Shown in pieces: positions 1 through 6,566 of a stretch of DNA of 9,739 nt. The translations under genes were made by a program, and so were the position numbers. The notes beneath the pieces were generated by a model, which saw only the letters and a list, made by a program, of their open reading frames with translations, had not been told where the DNA came from and ran no database searches. Numbering within the stretch: position 1 is the stretch's first letter; each line of letters begins with the position of its first letter. The DNA is from Thiomonas sp. (GTDB lineage: Bacteria > Pseudomonadota > Gammaproteobacteria > Burkholderiales > Burkholderiaceae). The stretch spans positions 1 through 9,739 of the forward strand of contig DAIAZB010000796.1 of NCBI GenBank assembly GCA_027443745.1. Direction: 5' to 3'.

Positions 1-114
1 ATCCAGGACCTGCACATGCTCGGGACCCACTTGAAGCGGATCGACGTGCCGCCAGCCGTACGGAAGCGGATGCGCGACCAGCTGCGTGCCGAGATCGACC
101 GCGCATCGCGCTGA
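1..114 (+). CDS. C-terminal end of an unidentified protein (5' end outside window)
   Basis: Frame 1 is open from the first base and ends at a TGA at 112-114, giving 37 residues that begin IQDLHMLGTHLKRID and end AEIDRASR. The segment is charged and probably helical, with no signal peptide, membrane segment or motif I can assign. A helical C-terminal domain, for example PhoU-like, would be compatible but is only a guess. It lies on the plus strand and converges with the transporter gene that ends at 222, so it is not part of the xylose operon. Coding status rests on the open frame reaching the window edge, normal codon use for this DNA, and a small hairpin shortly after the stop. Function unknown. 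Confidence 0.55.
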   Translation: MQDLHMLGTHLKRIDVPPAVRKRMRDQLRAEIDRASR

Positions 115-141
115 CCCCGGCGCGCATCCATGCACCGCGGA

Positions 142-160
142 TGCCCCTTCGGGGTAATTT
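142..160 (+). terminator. Weak hairpin, possible terminator of the leftmost gene
   Basis: CCCC at 144-147 and GGGG at 151-154 form a four-pair stem around TTC. It extends by a G.T wobble (143/155) and a T-A pair (142/156), and is followed by the T-rich stretch TAATTT. It begins 27 bases after the stop at 114. The stem is short and the T-run is interrupted, so this is a weak candidate. Confidence 0.3.
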
Positions 161-186
161 GTCGTGTGCCGCTGGACCGCGCCGGA

Positions 187-199
187 AGGGTTCTACCCT
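187..199. terminator. Hairpin in the convergent gap, possible terminator after the transporter
   Basis: AGGGT at 187-191 and ACCCT at 195-199 form a perfect five-pair stem with a three-base loop, 22 bases beyond the transporter stop codon. No T-run follows on either strand, so it could at most assist termination or mark an RNA end between the two convergent genes. Confidence 0.2.
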
Positions 200-221
200 C
201 CAGCATGGGCCCGCGCTCCGC

Positions 222-1655
222 TCACATCTGCTCCAGCTCCCTGCCCCGTGTCTCCCTGACGCAGCAGAGCACGAACACTGTCGACAGCGCGGCCGCCACG
301 GCGTAGATGGCGTAGGTCGGTGCGAGGCCGATGCCGACCAGCAGCAGCGGGAAACTGATGGTGATGGCAAAGTTGGCGATCCACTGCGCGGCGCCGGAGA
401 CGGCCAGGCTGGAACCGCGGATCTGGTTTGGGAACATCTCGCCCAGCATCACCCACATCACCGGCCCCCACGACATATTGAAGAACACCACGTAGACGTT
501 GGCTGCCACCAGCGCCAGCGTTCCCGCCGGCGGCGGCAGCGCGAGCTTACCTGCCGCATCGATGTGCGCCTGTGCGAAGGCCCAGACCACCAGCGCCAGC
601 GAGACCGCCATGCCCAACGAGCCGATCCAAAGCAGCGGCTTGCGGCCGATGCGATCCACCAGTGCCACGGTGACGAGGCAGGCCGCGATGCTGAGCGCGC
701 CCGACACCACATTGATGAGTAGTGCGTCGCTCTCGGAGAACCCCACCGCCTGCCACAGCACGGCACCGTAATAGAACACCACGTTGATGCCGACCAGTTG
801 TTGCAGCACCGCCAGCCCGATGCCAACCCATACGATAGGGCGCATGCGGTTCGTGGTCTTGTCCACCAGGTCGGACAGCCTGGGGCGATGGCGGTCCTGC
901 GCCAGCGAAGTGCCGATCTCGACCAGCTTGGTGCGGGCAATGACCTCGCCGTACAGACGGGTGAGCACGACCTGGGCATCCGCCTCACGCTTGCGCATCA
1001 CAAGGAACCGCGGGCTTTCGGGAATGAACACCAACGAGACCAGGAACAGCGTGGAAGGCAACGCCTGCATCCAGAACATCCAGCGCCACGCGTCCTGGCC
1101 CAGCCACAACGTTTCGGTGGATGCGCCCGCTGCCCTCGCCAGCAGGTAGTTGCTGAGGAATGCGCAAAACAGTCCGCTGATGATGGCCACCTGCTGCATG
1201 GTGGCGAGCCGCCCGCGATAACGCGCCGGCGCGACCTCGGCGATGTAGGCCGGAGCGATCACGCTGGCCGCGCCCACCGCAAAGCCCCCGGATAGGCGCG
1301 CCGCCACGAAGAACACCACGCCGGGCGCGGCACCGGCGACCAGCGCCGACAGTAGGAACAGGATCGCCGCGGCGATCAGCACCGTGCGGCGTCCCTTGTA
1401 GTCGGCCGCACGCCCGGCGAAGAACGCCCCTACCGCGCAACCCAGCAGCATCGAGGCCACCTCGAAGCCAATGCCGGCAGCAGTAGAGTGGAATGCCTGT
1501 TTCAGGCCGTCCACCGTGCCGTTGATGACGCCGCTGTCGAAGCCGAACAGGAAGCCGCCCAGGGTGGCCACGCCACTGACCTGCACGATCAGCCGCGTGT
1601 TTTCCGTCGGCTCCTGCGAGCTATCGGCATCAAGGGTCGCGCTGTACATTTCCAT
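222..1655 (-). CDS. Sugar-porter family MFS transporter (XylE-like D-xylose:H+ symporter candidate)
   Basis: This 477-residue inner-membrane protein has the 12-helix pattern of the sugar porter family; E. coli XylE has 491 residues. Visible signatures are GFLFGFDSGVINGT in helix 1 (about 34-47), GRAADYKGRR in loop 2-3 (81-90), PESPRFLV before the central loop (212-219), QQLVGIN in helix 7 (285-291), DRIGRKP in loop 8-9 (334-340), a WGPVMW...GEMFP block in helix 10 (396-409) and the ending RETRGRELEQM. The glutamines and asparagine of QQLVGIN align with residues that bind xylose in E. coli XylE (family knowledge). The ATG at 1655 has GGAG eight bases upstream; an in-frame ATG two codons on is worse placed. 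It is the last gene of the xylB-xylA operon, 27 bases after xylA, which favours xylose as substrate. Glucose or another pentose cannot be excluded from sequence alone. Confidence 0.9.
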   Translation of the reverse strand: MEMYSATLDADSSQEPTENTRLIVQVSGVATLGGFLFGFDSGVINGTVDGLKQAFHSTAAGIGFEVASMLLGCAVGAFFAGRAADYKGRRTVLIAAAILFLLSALVAGAAPGVVFFVAARLSGGFAVGAASVIAPAYIAEVAPARYRGRLATMQQVAIISGLFCAFLSNYLLARAAGASTETLWLGQDAWRWMFWMQALPSTLFLVSLVFIPESPRFLVMRKREADAQVVLTRLYGEVIARTKLVEIGTSLAQDRHRPRLSDLVDKTTNRMRPIVWVGIGLAVLQQLVGINVVFYYGAVLWQAVGFSESDALLINVVSGALSIAACLVTVALVDRIGRKPLLWIGSLGMAVSLALVVWAFAQAHIDAAGKLALPPPAGTLALVAANVYVVFFNMSWGPVMWVMLGEMFPNQIRGSSLAVSGAAQWIANFAITISFPLLLVGIGLAPTYAIYAVAAALSTVFVLCCVRETRGRELEQM

Positions 1656-1682
1656 CGCCGGATCTCCGCAGCGGCGCCGCGC

Positions 1683-3023
1683 TTACGCGCTCACCAGATA
1701 CTGGTTGACAAGGTTTTCGTAGCGCTCCTGCTTGCCGCTGCGCTGGGCCGGCTCGCCGCGCGCGATCGCGTGGGAACGCAGATCATCCATGCCCAACCTG
1801 CCTTCCGCAAACGCACGGCCATTGCCGGCGTCGAAACTGGCGTAGCGCTCCGCCCGCCACTGCTCCAGCGGTGACCGGGTGAGCAGCGCATGCGCCACCT
1901 CCAGGCCGTGCGCGAAGGCGTCCATGCCTCCGATGTGGGCGATGAAGAGATCCTCGGCATCGGTCGACTCGCGGCGCACCTTCGCGTCGAAGTTGAAGCC
2001 ACCCGGCGCCAGTCCGCCCTGCCGCAGCACCACCAGCATCGCGCCTACCGCATCGTAGAGGTCGCTGGGGAACTGGTCGGTATCCCAGCCGTTCTGCGCG
2101 TTGCCTCGGTTGGCGTCGATGCTGCCGAGCAGGCCATGGTCGGAAGCCACTTGTAGATCATGCTCGAAGGTATGGCCCGCCAGGGTGGCGTGGTTCGCCT
2201 CGATGTTGAGCTTGAAATCCCGCTCCAGCCCATGCGCCTTCAGGAAGCCCGCCACCGTCGACGAATCGAAGTCGTACTGGTGCTTCATGGGCTCCATCGG
2301 CTTGGGCTCGATCAGGAAATTGCCCTTGAAGCCGATGCTGCGACCGTAGTCGCGCGCCATCGCCAGGAAGCGTGCGAAGTGGTCCAGTTCGCGCTTCATC
2401 TGCGTATTGTGCAGCGAGGCGTAGCCCTCGCGGCCGCCCCAGAACACGTAGTTGCCACCACCCAGTTCCACCGTGGCGTACAGCGCGGCCTTGACCTGCA
2501 CGCCGGCGCGTGCAACGACGTCAAAGTCGGGATTGGTGGCTGCACCGTTCATGTAGCGCGGGTGGCTGAACAGGTTCGCCGTGCCCCAAAGCAGTTTCAT
2601 GCCGGTGGCCTGCTGGCGCTCCTTGGCCAGTGCGACCATATGCCCGAGGTTTCTTTCGTACACGGCGACATCATTGGCATCGGGCGCCATGTCGGTGTCG
2701 TGGAAGCAGTAGTACGGCACGCCGAGTTTGGTGAAGAACTCGAATGCGGCGTCCATCTTCGCCTCGGCGCGCGCCAGCGGCGCTCCATCCGTATCCCACG
2801 GATACGCGCGCGTACCGGGGCCGAACGGATCATGCCCCGTGTTGCAGAAGCTGTGCCAGTAGCACACCGCAAAGCGCAGGTGCTCGGCCATGGTCCTGTC
2901 GCCGATCTTCCGGTTCGCGTCGTAGTGCTTGAAGGCCAGCGGATTGTCGGATCCGACACCCTCGTAGGGGATGCGGCCGATGCCGCCGAAATATTCGCGC
3001 TTGCCGACGAAGTAGGTGTTCAT
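1683..3023 (-). CDS. xylA: D-xylose isomerase (group II, long form)
   Basis: Converts D-xylose to D-xylulose in the cytoplasm using two divalent metal ions. The 446-residue protein aligns with E. coli XylA (440 residues) with a constant +7 offset at every active-site position I checked. The catalytic pair is His108 and Asp111 in CFHDTD. Lys241 and metal ligand Glu239 lie in IEPKP, Glu275 and His278 in NIEANH, Asp303 in SIDANRG, Asp314 and Asp316 in GWDTDQ, and Asp346 in NFDAK. All are present, so the enzyme should be active. The start at 3023 is preceded by AGAGGA at a usual Shine-Dalgarno distance. The gene lies 36 bases after xylB and 27 bases before the transporter, in one minus-strand transcription unit. 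The extended N-terminus ([11 protein letters not shown]) is typical of group II enzymes. Confidence 0.98.
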   Translation of the reverse strand: MNTYFVGKREYFGGIGRIPYEGVGSDNPLAFKHYDANRKIGDRTMAEHLRFAVCYWHSFCNTGHDPFGPGTRAYPWDTDGAPLARAEAKMDAAFEFFTKLGVPYYCFHDTDMAPDANDVAVYERNLGHMVALAKERQQATGMKLLWGTANLFSHPRYMNGAATNPDFDVVARAGVQVKAALYATVELGGGNYVFWGGREGYASLHNTQMKRELDHFARFLAMARDYGRSIGFKGNFLIEPKPMEPMKHQYDFDSSTVAGFLKAHGLERDFKLNIEANHATLAGHTFEHDLQVASDHGLLGSIDANRGNAQNGWDTDQFPSDLYDAVGAMLVVLRQGGLAPGGFNFDAKVRRESTDAEDLFIAHIGGMDAFAHGLEVAHALLTRSPLEQWRAERYASFDAGNGRAFAEGRLGMDDLRSHAIARGEPAQRSGKQERYENLVNQYLVSA

Positions 3024-3059
3024 GGGGTACTTTCCTCTGCGAATTGCATCGATGACAGG

Positions 3060-4559
3060 TCAGGCCTTGGCTGCCTGGAGCAGCTGGAGTGCGGCCAGCT
3101 GTCGGAGAAATTGCCGGTAGGGCTCGCGATGCGAGTGCACGCGCCCAGCTTCGGGCCAGGCCGCGTGCTTCTCTTCCAGCGCCACGTGTTCCCTCGCGAT
3201 TTCTGCGATGTCGGCGGCGTCGCCGCCGTGGTGCCGCCATGCCCACAGGGCCTGCAAGGCCGCGCCCAGCGCTGCGCCCTCGGCTTCCACCGGTGCTTCC
3301 ACCGGCAGTTCGAACACATCGGCCACCATCTGCCGCCATGACGCACTGTTCGCACCGCCACCGGTGAGACGGACCGCGCCAAATTCGAGGCCCGCTGCAC
3401 GCAATGCGTCGAAGCCGTTGCGCAGCGCGTAGGTCGCGCCCTCCATCGCGGCGCGATACACGTTGGCGCGCGTGAAGTTGCCAGGCGTCATGCCGTGCAG
3501 GCTGGCGCGCGCAGAAGGCAGGTCCGGCGTGCGCTCACCGTTGAAGAACGGCAACATCAGCAGCCCGTCGGCGCCAGGCAGCGTACGTTCCAGCAGTGCC
3601 TCGCCTTCGCCCACGCCGAAACCGAAGGCTTCCGCGACGCGGCTTGTGGCCACCGTGCAGTTCATGGTGCAGATCAGCGGCAGCCAGCCTCCGGTGGACG
3701 AACAGAACGCTGCCCACAGGCCTTCGCTGCTGACCACCGGGCGATCCGTATGGGCGAACAGCGTGCCCGAAGTGCCCAGGCTCACGCTGAGCATGCCTGG
3801 CGCCACGTTGCCGGTGCCGATGGCAGCCATCATGTTGTCGCCGCCACCCGCGGACACGCGTACCCCATGCGGCAGGCCCAGTTGGTCGGCAACGGCGGGC
3901 GCGACGGGGGCGCTGAAATGGGCGTCCACCAGCGGCGGCAGGCAACACGACAGGTCGCAATCCGCATCGGTGGCGGCAAGCATCGCCGCCGACCAGCGGC
4001 GCTTGCGCACGTCCAGCCAGCCGGTGCCGGAGGCGTCGCCGCATTCCATCCAGCGTTCGCCGGTAAGCCAGAAATTGAGGTAGTCATGCGGCAGCAAGAT
4101 GCTGGCCAGCCGGCGATAGACCTCCGGACGGTGCTTGCGCGTCCACGGCAACTTGGACGCGGTGTAGCCCGCCAGGACGGGGTTTCCCGCCAGGACGATG
4201 CATTGCCGCGCGCCACCGGCCGCCACCATGATCTCGTCGCACTCGCGCCAGCTGCTGGTATCGCACCAGAGCTTGGCCGGCGCGAGCACCGTACCCGCTG
4301 CATCCAGCGGCACGAAGCCGTGCTGTTGGCCGGAAACGCCGATGGCCACGATGCGCGCGCGCAGTCCGCCGTCGAGGTCGGCGAAGCATTGCCGCACGGC
4401 TTCGATCCACCATTCCGCCTGTTGCTCGCGGCTGCCATCGGCCCCTTCGGTCAAGGCCAGCGGCCGGCTACGCAGCGCAAGCGTACGGCAGCTCCCGACG
4501 TCGCGGGCAAGCAGCTTTACGCTCTGTGTGCCGATATCCAGCCCAACGACGACGCTCAT
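3060..4559 (-). CDS. xylB: Xylulokinase (FGGY carbohydrate kinase)
   Basis: Phosphorylates D-xylulose to D-xylulose-5-phosphate with ATP, the second step after xylose isomerase. I place the start at the ATG at 4557-4559, giving 499 residues that begin MSVVVGLDIGTQSVKLL. The open frame runs 56 codons further upstream, but that extension lacks family similarity and would cover the regulatory gap. Motifs include the N-terminal phosphate-binding GLDIGTQSVK (6-15), SGQQHGF (76-82) in the sugar site, GGGDN (238-242) with catalytic-base candidate Asp241, SLGTSGT (260-266), an ERTP block, and a C-terminal LTGGGANS...WRQMVADV adenosine-site block. Asp8 and Asp241 correspond to Asp6 and Asp233 of E. 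coli XylB. GGGTAGGG lies just before the start as a modest ribosome-binding site. It is the first gene of the operon, divergent from xylR. The FGGY family is broad, but pairing with xylA makes xylulose the clear substrate. Confidence 0.96.
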   Translation of the reverse strand: MSVVVGLDIGTQSVKLLARDVGSCRTLALRSRPLALTEGADGSREQQAEWWIEAVRQCFADLDGGLRARIVAIGVSGQQHGFVPLDAAGTVLAPAKLWCDTSSWRECDEIMVAAGGARQCIVLAGNPVLAGYTASKLPWTRKHRPEVYRRLASILLPHDYLNFWLTGERWMECGDASGTGWLDVRKRRWSAAMLAATDADCDLSCCLPPLVDAHFSAPVAPAVADQLGLPHGVRVSAGGGDNMMAAIGTGNVAPGMLSVSLGTSGTLFAHTDRPVVSSEGLWAAFCSSTGGWLPLICTMNCTVATSRVAEAFGFGVGEGEALLERTLPGADGLLMLPFFNGERTPDLPSARASLHGMTPGNFTRANVYRAAMEGATYALRNGFDALRAAGLEFGAVRLTGGGANSASWRQMVADVFELPVEAPVEAEGAALGAALQALWAWRHHGGDAADIAEIAREHVALEEKHAAWPEAGRVHSHREPYRQFLRQLAALQLLQAAKA

Positions 4560-4615
4560 GTCCCTACCCGCATCCGGCGATCCTCGACACGTCGTCAAGC
4601 CGTGCCGGAACCCAT

Positions 4616-4629
4616 TTCGGAACGCCGAA
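4616..4629. repeat. Inverted repeat TTCGG-AACG-CCGAA between motif and xylB start
   Basis: Perfect five-base arms flank a four-base spacer, centred about 63 bases upstream of the xylB ATG. It could be a dimeric-protein operator or a hairpin in the xylB leader RNA. In DNA this GC-rich, a single short repeat can arise by chance. Confidence 0.3.
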
Positions 4630-4672
4630 TCACAAGCCCGGGGCACGGGCCGCCACGTTCCGTCTCGCCTTG

Positions 4673-4712
4673 GATGCTGCGGTTGGCACCGCAGGGCCGC
4701 AATTGCGAAATC
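4673..4712. promoter_or_regulatory. Putative XylR operator, copy 1 (bipartite motif)
   Basis: GATGCTG at 4673-4679 is followed after exactly 20 bases by CAATTGCGAAATC at 4700-4712. The same two blocks with the same 20-base spacing recur at 6427-6466 before the GH29-GH43 pair, while the spacers match only about 6 of 20 positions, as expected by chance. The right block ends 102 bases before the xylR start and the left block begins 114 bases before the xylB start, so one site could serve both directions. Assignment to XylR is inference from position. Confidence 0.5.
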
Positions 4713-4814
4713 CACCACGCCGGGCATTCATTTTACGTGCCGCAACGCCGCATGCGCGGCCGACGCGGCAACGGGTATCTTCGCAAGGAGTCCGGCGGAT
4801 ATCGACGAAAACCC

Positions 4815-6056
4815 ATGCCCTCCCCGCACCGTATCGCGCTGCTGTTCAATGCGAACAAGGTCTACGACCGTCACGTCATCACGGGCATCGGCCAGTACCT
4901 GACATCCACGCGCGTGGAGTGGGATCTCTTCATGGAAGAGGATTTCCTCAGCCGTACCGTGGGCATACACAACTGGCGCGGCGACGGCATCATCGCGGAC
5001 TTTGACGACCCGGTCGTGGGCGAAACGCTGGCAGGCATGTCCCTGCCGGTGGTCGCGGTGGGTGGTTCGTACGCCGACACCAGCCAATATCCGAAAGGCA
5101 TCCCCTATGTGGGCACCGACAACGCCAAGCTGGTACGGCTTGCCTACGATCATCTGATCGACCAGGGCCTGCAGCGCTTCGCCTTCTATGGCTTGCCGCC
5201 CACTGCCGGCAACCGCTGGGCGCTGGAACGCGAACAGGCGTTCCTCGCCATGACGCGCAACGACCATCTCGAAGGTATCGTGTTCCGCGGCTCGCCCACT
5301 AGCGCCGGCGGTTGGGGCGTGGCGCAGGAAGCCATGGTGGACTGGGTGCGCTCGCTGCCCAAACCGATCGGCATCATCGCCGTCACTGACGCGCGCGCGC
5401 GCCATCTGCTGCAAGCCTGCATCGTGGCCGACGTGCCGGTGCCGGCGGAGATCGCGGTGGTGGGCATCGACAACGACCCGATGGCGCAACTGCTGAGCCG
5501 CATCCCGCTGACCTCGGTGATCCAGGGCGCCGAGGAAATGGGACATACCGCGGCGCGCCTGCTGCACCAGATGCTGCACGGCGGCCGGGTGGCGGACCAG
5601 CGCATCATCGTGCCGCCCAAGGGCATCAACGTGCAGGCCAGCAGTCATCACGTGCCGATGAACAATCCGCATGTGATGCGCGCGTTGCACTACATCCGCC
5701 ACTACGCCTGCCTGGGCATCAAGACCGACCAGGTCGCCGATTACGTGGGCGTGTCGCGCACCCTGCTGGAGGAACACTTCAAGCGCGAAGTGAAGCTGAC
5801 GGTGCACCAGGCCATTCTCAGACACAAGCTGGACACGGCCCAGGCAATGCTGGCCGACGCCAGCGTGCCGCTGGCCGACGTGGCCGTGCGCAGCGGATTC
5901 ACCTCGCTGCAGTACATGTATGCGGTGTTCCGCCGCGAACTGGGCTGCACCCCACGCCAGTATGCGGAGGAACCGCGTACGCCCGCCGAGCCGAAAATCG
6001 CGGCAACAAAGGGCAAGGCCTCGCCTACCCTTCGAAGCAGTCCGCTTTCCGGTTGA
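4815..6056 (+). CDS. xylR: XylR, xylose-responsive activator (sugar-binding domain plus AraC HTH)
   Basis: Transcription factor expected to bind D-xylose and activate the xylose genes. The 413-residue product closely follows E. coli XylR (392 residues). A LacI/periplasmic-binding-like sensor domain spans about 5-280, including HRIALLFNANKVYDR (5-19), ADFDD (61-65), AFYGLPPTAGNRWALERE (123-140), IIAVTDARARH (187-197) and VVGIDND (215-221). An AraC-family double helix-turn-helix spans about 285-384, including VADYVGVSRTLLEEHFK and LADVAVRSGFTSLQYMYAVFRR...TPRQY. A tail of about 29 residues beyond it is extra. I chose the ATG at 4815 because the E. coli-like sequence begins there; its ribosome-binding site is poor. 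The frame is open far upstream, antisense to xylB, which is a GC-rich artefact. It is divergent from the xylB-xylA-permease operon, the classic arrangement for an activator of its neighbours. Confidence 0.96.
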   Translation: MPSPHRIALLFNANKVYDRHVITGIGQYLTSTRVEWDLFMEEDFLSRTVGIHNWRGDGIIADFDDPVVGETLAGMSLPVVAVGGSYADTSQYPKGIPYVGTDNAKLVRLAYDHLIDQGLQRFAFYGLPPTAGNRWALEREQAFLAMTRNDHLEGIVFRGSPTSAGGWGVAQEAMVDWVRSLPKPIGIIAVTDARARHLLQACIVADVPVPAEIAVVGIDNDPMAQLLSRIPLTSVIQGAEEMGHTAARLLHQMLHGGRVADQRIIVPPKGINVQASSHHVPMNNPHVMRALHYIRHYACLGIKTDQVADYVGVSRTLLEEHFKREVKLTVHQAILRHKLDTAQAMLADASVPLADVAVRSGFTSLQYMYAVFRRELGCTPRQYAEEPRTPAEPKIAATKGKASPTLRSSPLSG

Positions 6057-6154
6057 CGCACATCGTCGACCCCGCGTCCGGTGCGGCCGGCCAACTGCCG
6101 GCAGGCGATGACCTAGGCGCGTCGAGCGCCCGCTCTCCTGGATCCGGCCGCAGC

Positions 6155-6188
6155 CAGCCTGCGCAACGCATGCAGCCTGGTCAGCCTG
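6155..6188 (+). repeat. Three short direct copies of CAGCCTG
   Basis: CAGCCTG occurs at 6155-6161, 6173-6179 and 6182-6188, so the copies start 18 and then 9 bases apart. They end just before an A6 run. A role is unknown; slippage or chance in a GC-rich spacer are both possible. Confidence 0.25.
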
Positions 6189-6192
6189 GGGC

Positions 6193-6232
6193 AAAAAAGC
6201 TCGGCACACGCGGGGAGTGGCGCCAGTGCCGA
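6193..6232 (-). terminator. Intrinsic terminator-like hairpin reading leftward
   Basis: Read on the minus strand, TCGGCAC (6232-6226) pairs with GTGCCGA (6207-6201), a seven-pair stem with an 18-base loop. GC and then six consecutive T's (A6 at 6193-6198 on plus) follow. The loop contains the palindrome TGGCGCCA next to the stem, allowing further folding. This is the standard form of a rho-independent terminator, but no minus-strand gene to its right is apparent, so its transcript is unknown. It may shield xylR from antisense transcription. Confidence 0.5.
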
Positions 6233-6426
6233 TGCACGGCGGCGTGCGCACACAGGACGCGCATGCCGCCATGAAGCCACGCGCATGAGGGGCTACGTGC
6301 ATGCGCGGTTCCGGGCAGCCATGCGCCCCGGCACGTGCGGGGAGTCACGTTCGATCGCGCAGGGCGCAGACCATCCGGAACGACCGCAGGGGCGCCCACC
6401 ATCCCCGCTCCTGCCTGTCCGGGGTC

Positions 6427-6466
6427 GATGCTGAAGAGGCGCCCCGGGCGGAACAATTGCGAAATC
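6427..6466 (+). promoter_or_regulatory. Putative XylR operator, copy 2, upstream of the glycosidase pair
   Basis: GATGCTG at 6427-6433 and CAATTGCGAAATC at 6454-6466 repeat the two blocks of the xylR/xylB gap with identical 20-base spacing. The right block ends 100 bases before the GH29 start. TTGCGA (6457-6462) inside it could act as a poor -35, with TAATGT (6479-6484) 16 bases on as a poor -10; this would suit an AraC-type activator touching RNA polymerase. The promoter assignment is tentative; the repeat itself is read directly. Confidence 0.5.
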
Positions 6467-6566
6467 ACCAAGCGCCGCTAATGTTTATTCGTATGCATTC
6501 GCACATGCCGCTCCGTCGCGTGCGCTTGCTGTTAGCGTGCAACCGATCCAGGCATCGGGGCATTGC

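Larger units (their letters stand above)
4560..4814. promoter_or_regulatory. Divergent xylB-xylR regulatory region
   Basis: This 255-base gap separates the divergent starts of xylB (4559, minus) and xylR (4815, plus), and must hold both promoters. It contains the bipartite motif at 4673-4712, a perfect 10-base palindrome CGCAATTGCG at 4698-4707, and an inverted repeat TTCGG-AACG-CCGAA at 4616-4629. I could not identify convincing -35/-10 pairs for either gene, which suits activator-dependent promoters. An AAGGAG at 4785-4790 lies 24 bases before the xylR ATG and is too far to serve that start normally. Confidence 0.7.
6057..6566. other. Non-coding stretch between xylR and the glycosidase pair
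   Basis: I see no convincing gene in these 510 bases: the short open frames on both strands lack recognisable sequence and good ribosome-binding sites. Contents are a GCCGGC-N5-GCCGGC hairpin (6086-6102), three CAGCCTG copies (6155, 6173, 6182), a minus-strand terminator-like hairpin (6193-6232), ACGCGCATG twice 22 bases apart (6257, 6279), GCGGGGAGT twice, and the operator-like motif at 6427-6466. There is no plus-strand T-run terminator after xylR. The last 100 bases should hold the promoter of the glycosidase pair. Confidence 0.6.

Noticed and set aside
4593..4598. TTGACG on the minus strand as a -35 box for xylB.
   Set aside because: It would place the transcription start almost at the xylB ATG and there is no good -10 at 16-18 bases.
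4630..4634. TCACA, a half-site of a CRP/Clp-like box in the xylR/xylB gap.
   Set aside because: There is no partner TGTGA at the required distance.
4560..4727. N-terminal extension of XylB by 56 residues from an upstream ATG.
   Set aside because: It lacks similarity to xylulokinases, places the start inside the regulatory gap, and the FGGY phosphate motif sits at the usual position only with the start at 4559.
3495..4814. The xylR frame is open for 440 codons upstream, which would give an 853-residue protein.
   Set aside because: The extension is antisense to xylB, is Arg/Gln/Ala-rich with no family similarity, and XylR homology begins exactly at the ATG at 4815. Long antisense frames are common in DNA of this GC content.
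6086..6102. GCCGGC-N5-GCCGGC hairpin as the xylR terminator.
   Set aside because: The six-pair stem is strong and 30 bases after the stop, but no T-run follows and GCCGGC is a frequent palindrome in such DNA.
4728..6302. 524-codon minus-strand open frame.
   Set aside because: It is the antisense shadow of xylR, rich in His/Arg/Gly with no recognisable domain.
6181..6471. 96-codon minus-strand open frame that could explain the orphan terminator.
   Set aside because: It has no family resemblance and no clear ribosome-binding site, and the terminator stem lies inside the frame rather than after its stop, so it cannot be the gene the terminator serves.
6530..6544. TGTTAGCG followed by TGCAACC, resembling half of a LacI-type XylR box of Xanthomonas.
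   Set aside because: Only one half-site matches, the palindrome is not completed, it occurs once, and the local regulator is not LacI-type.
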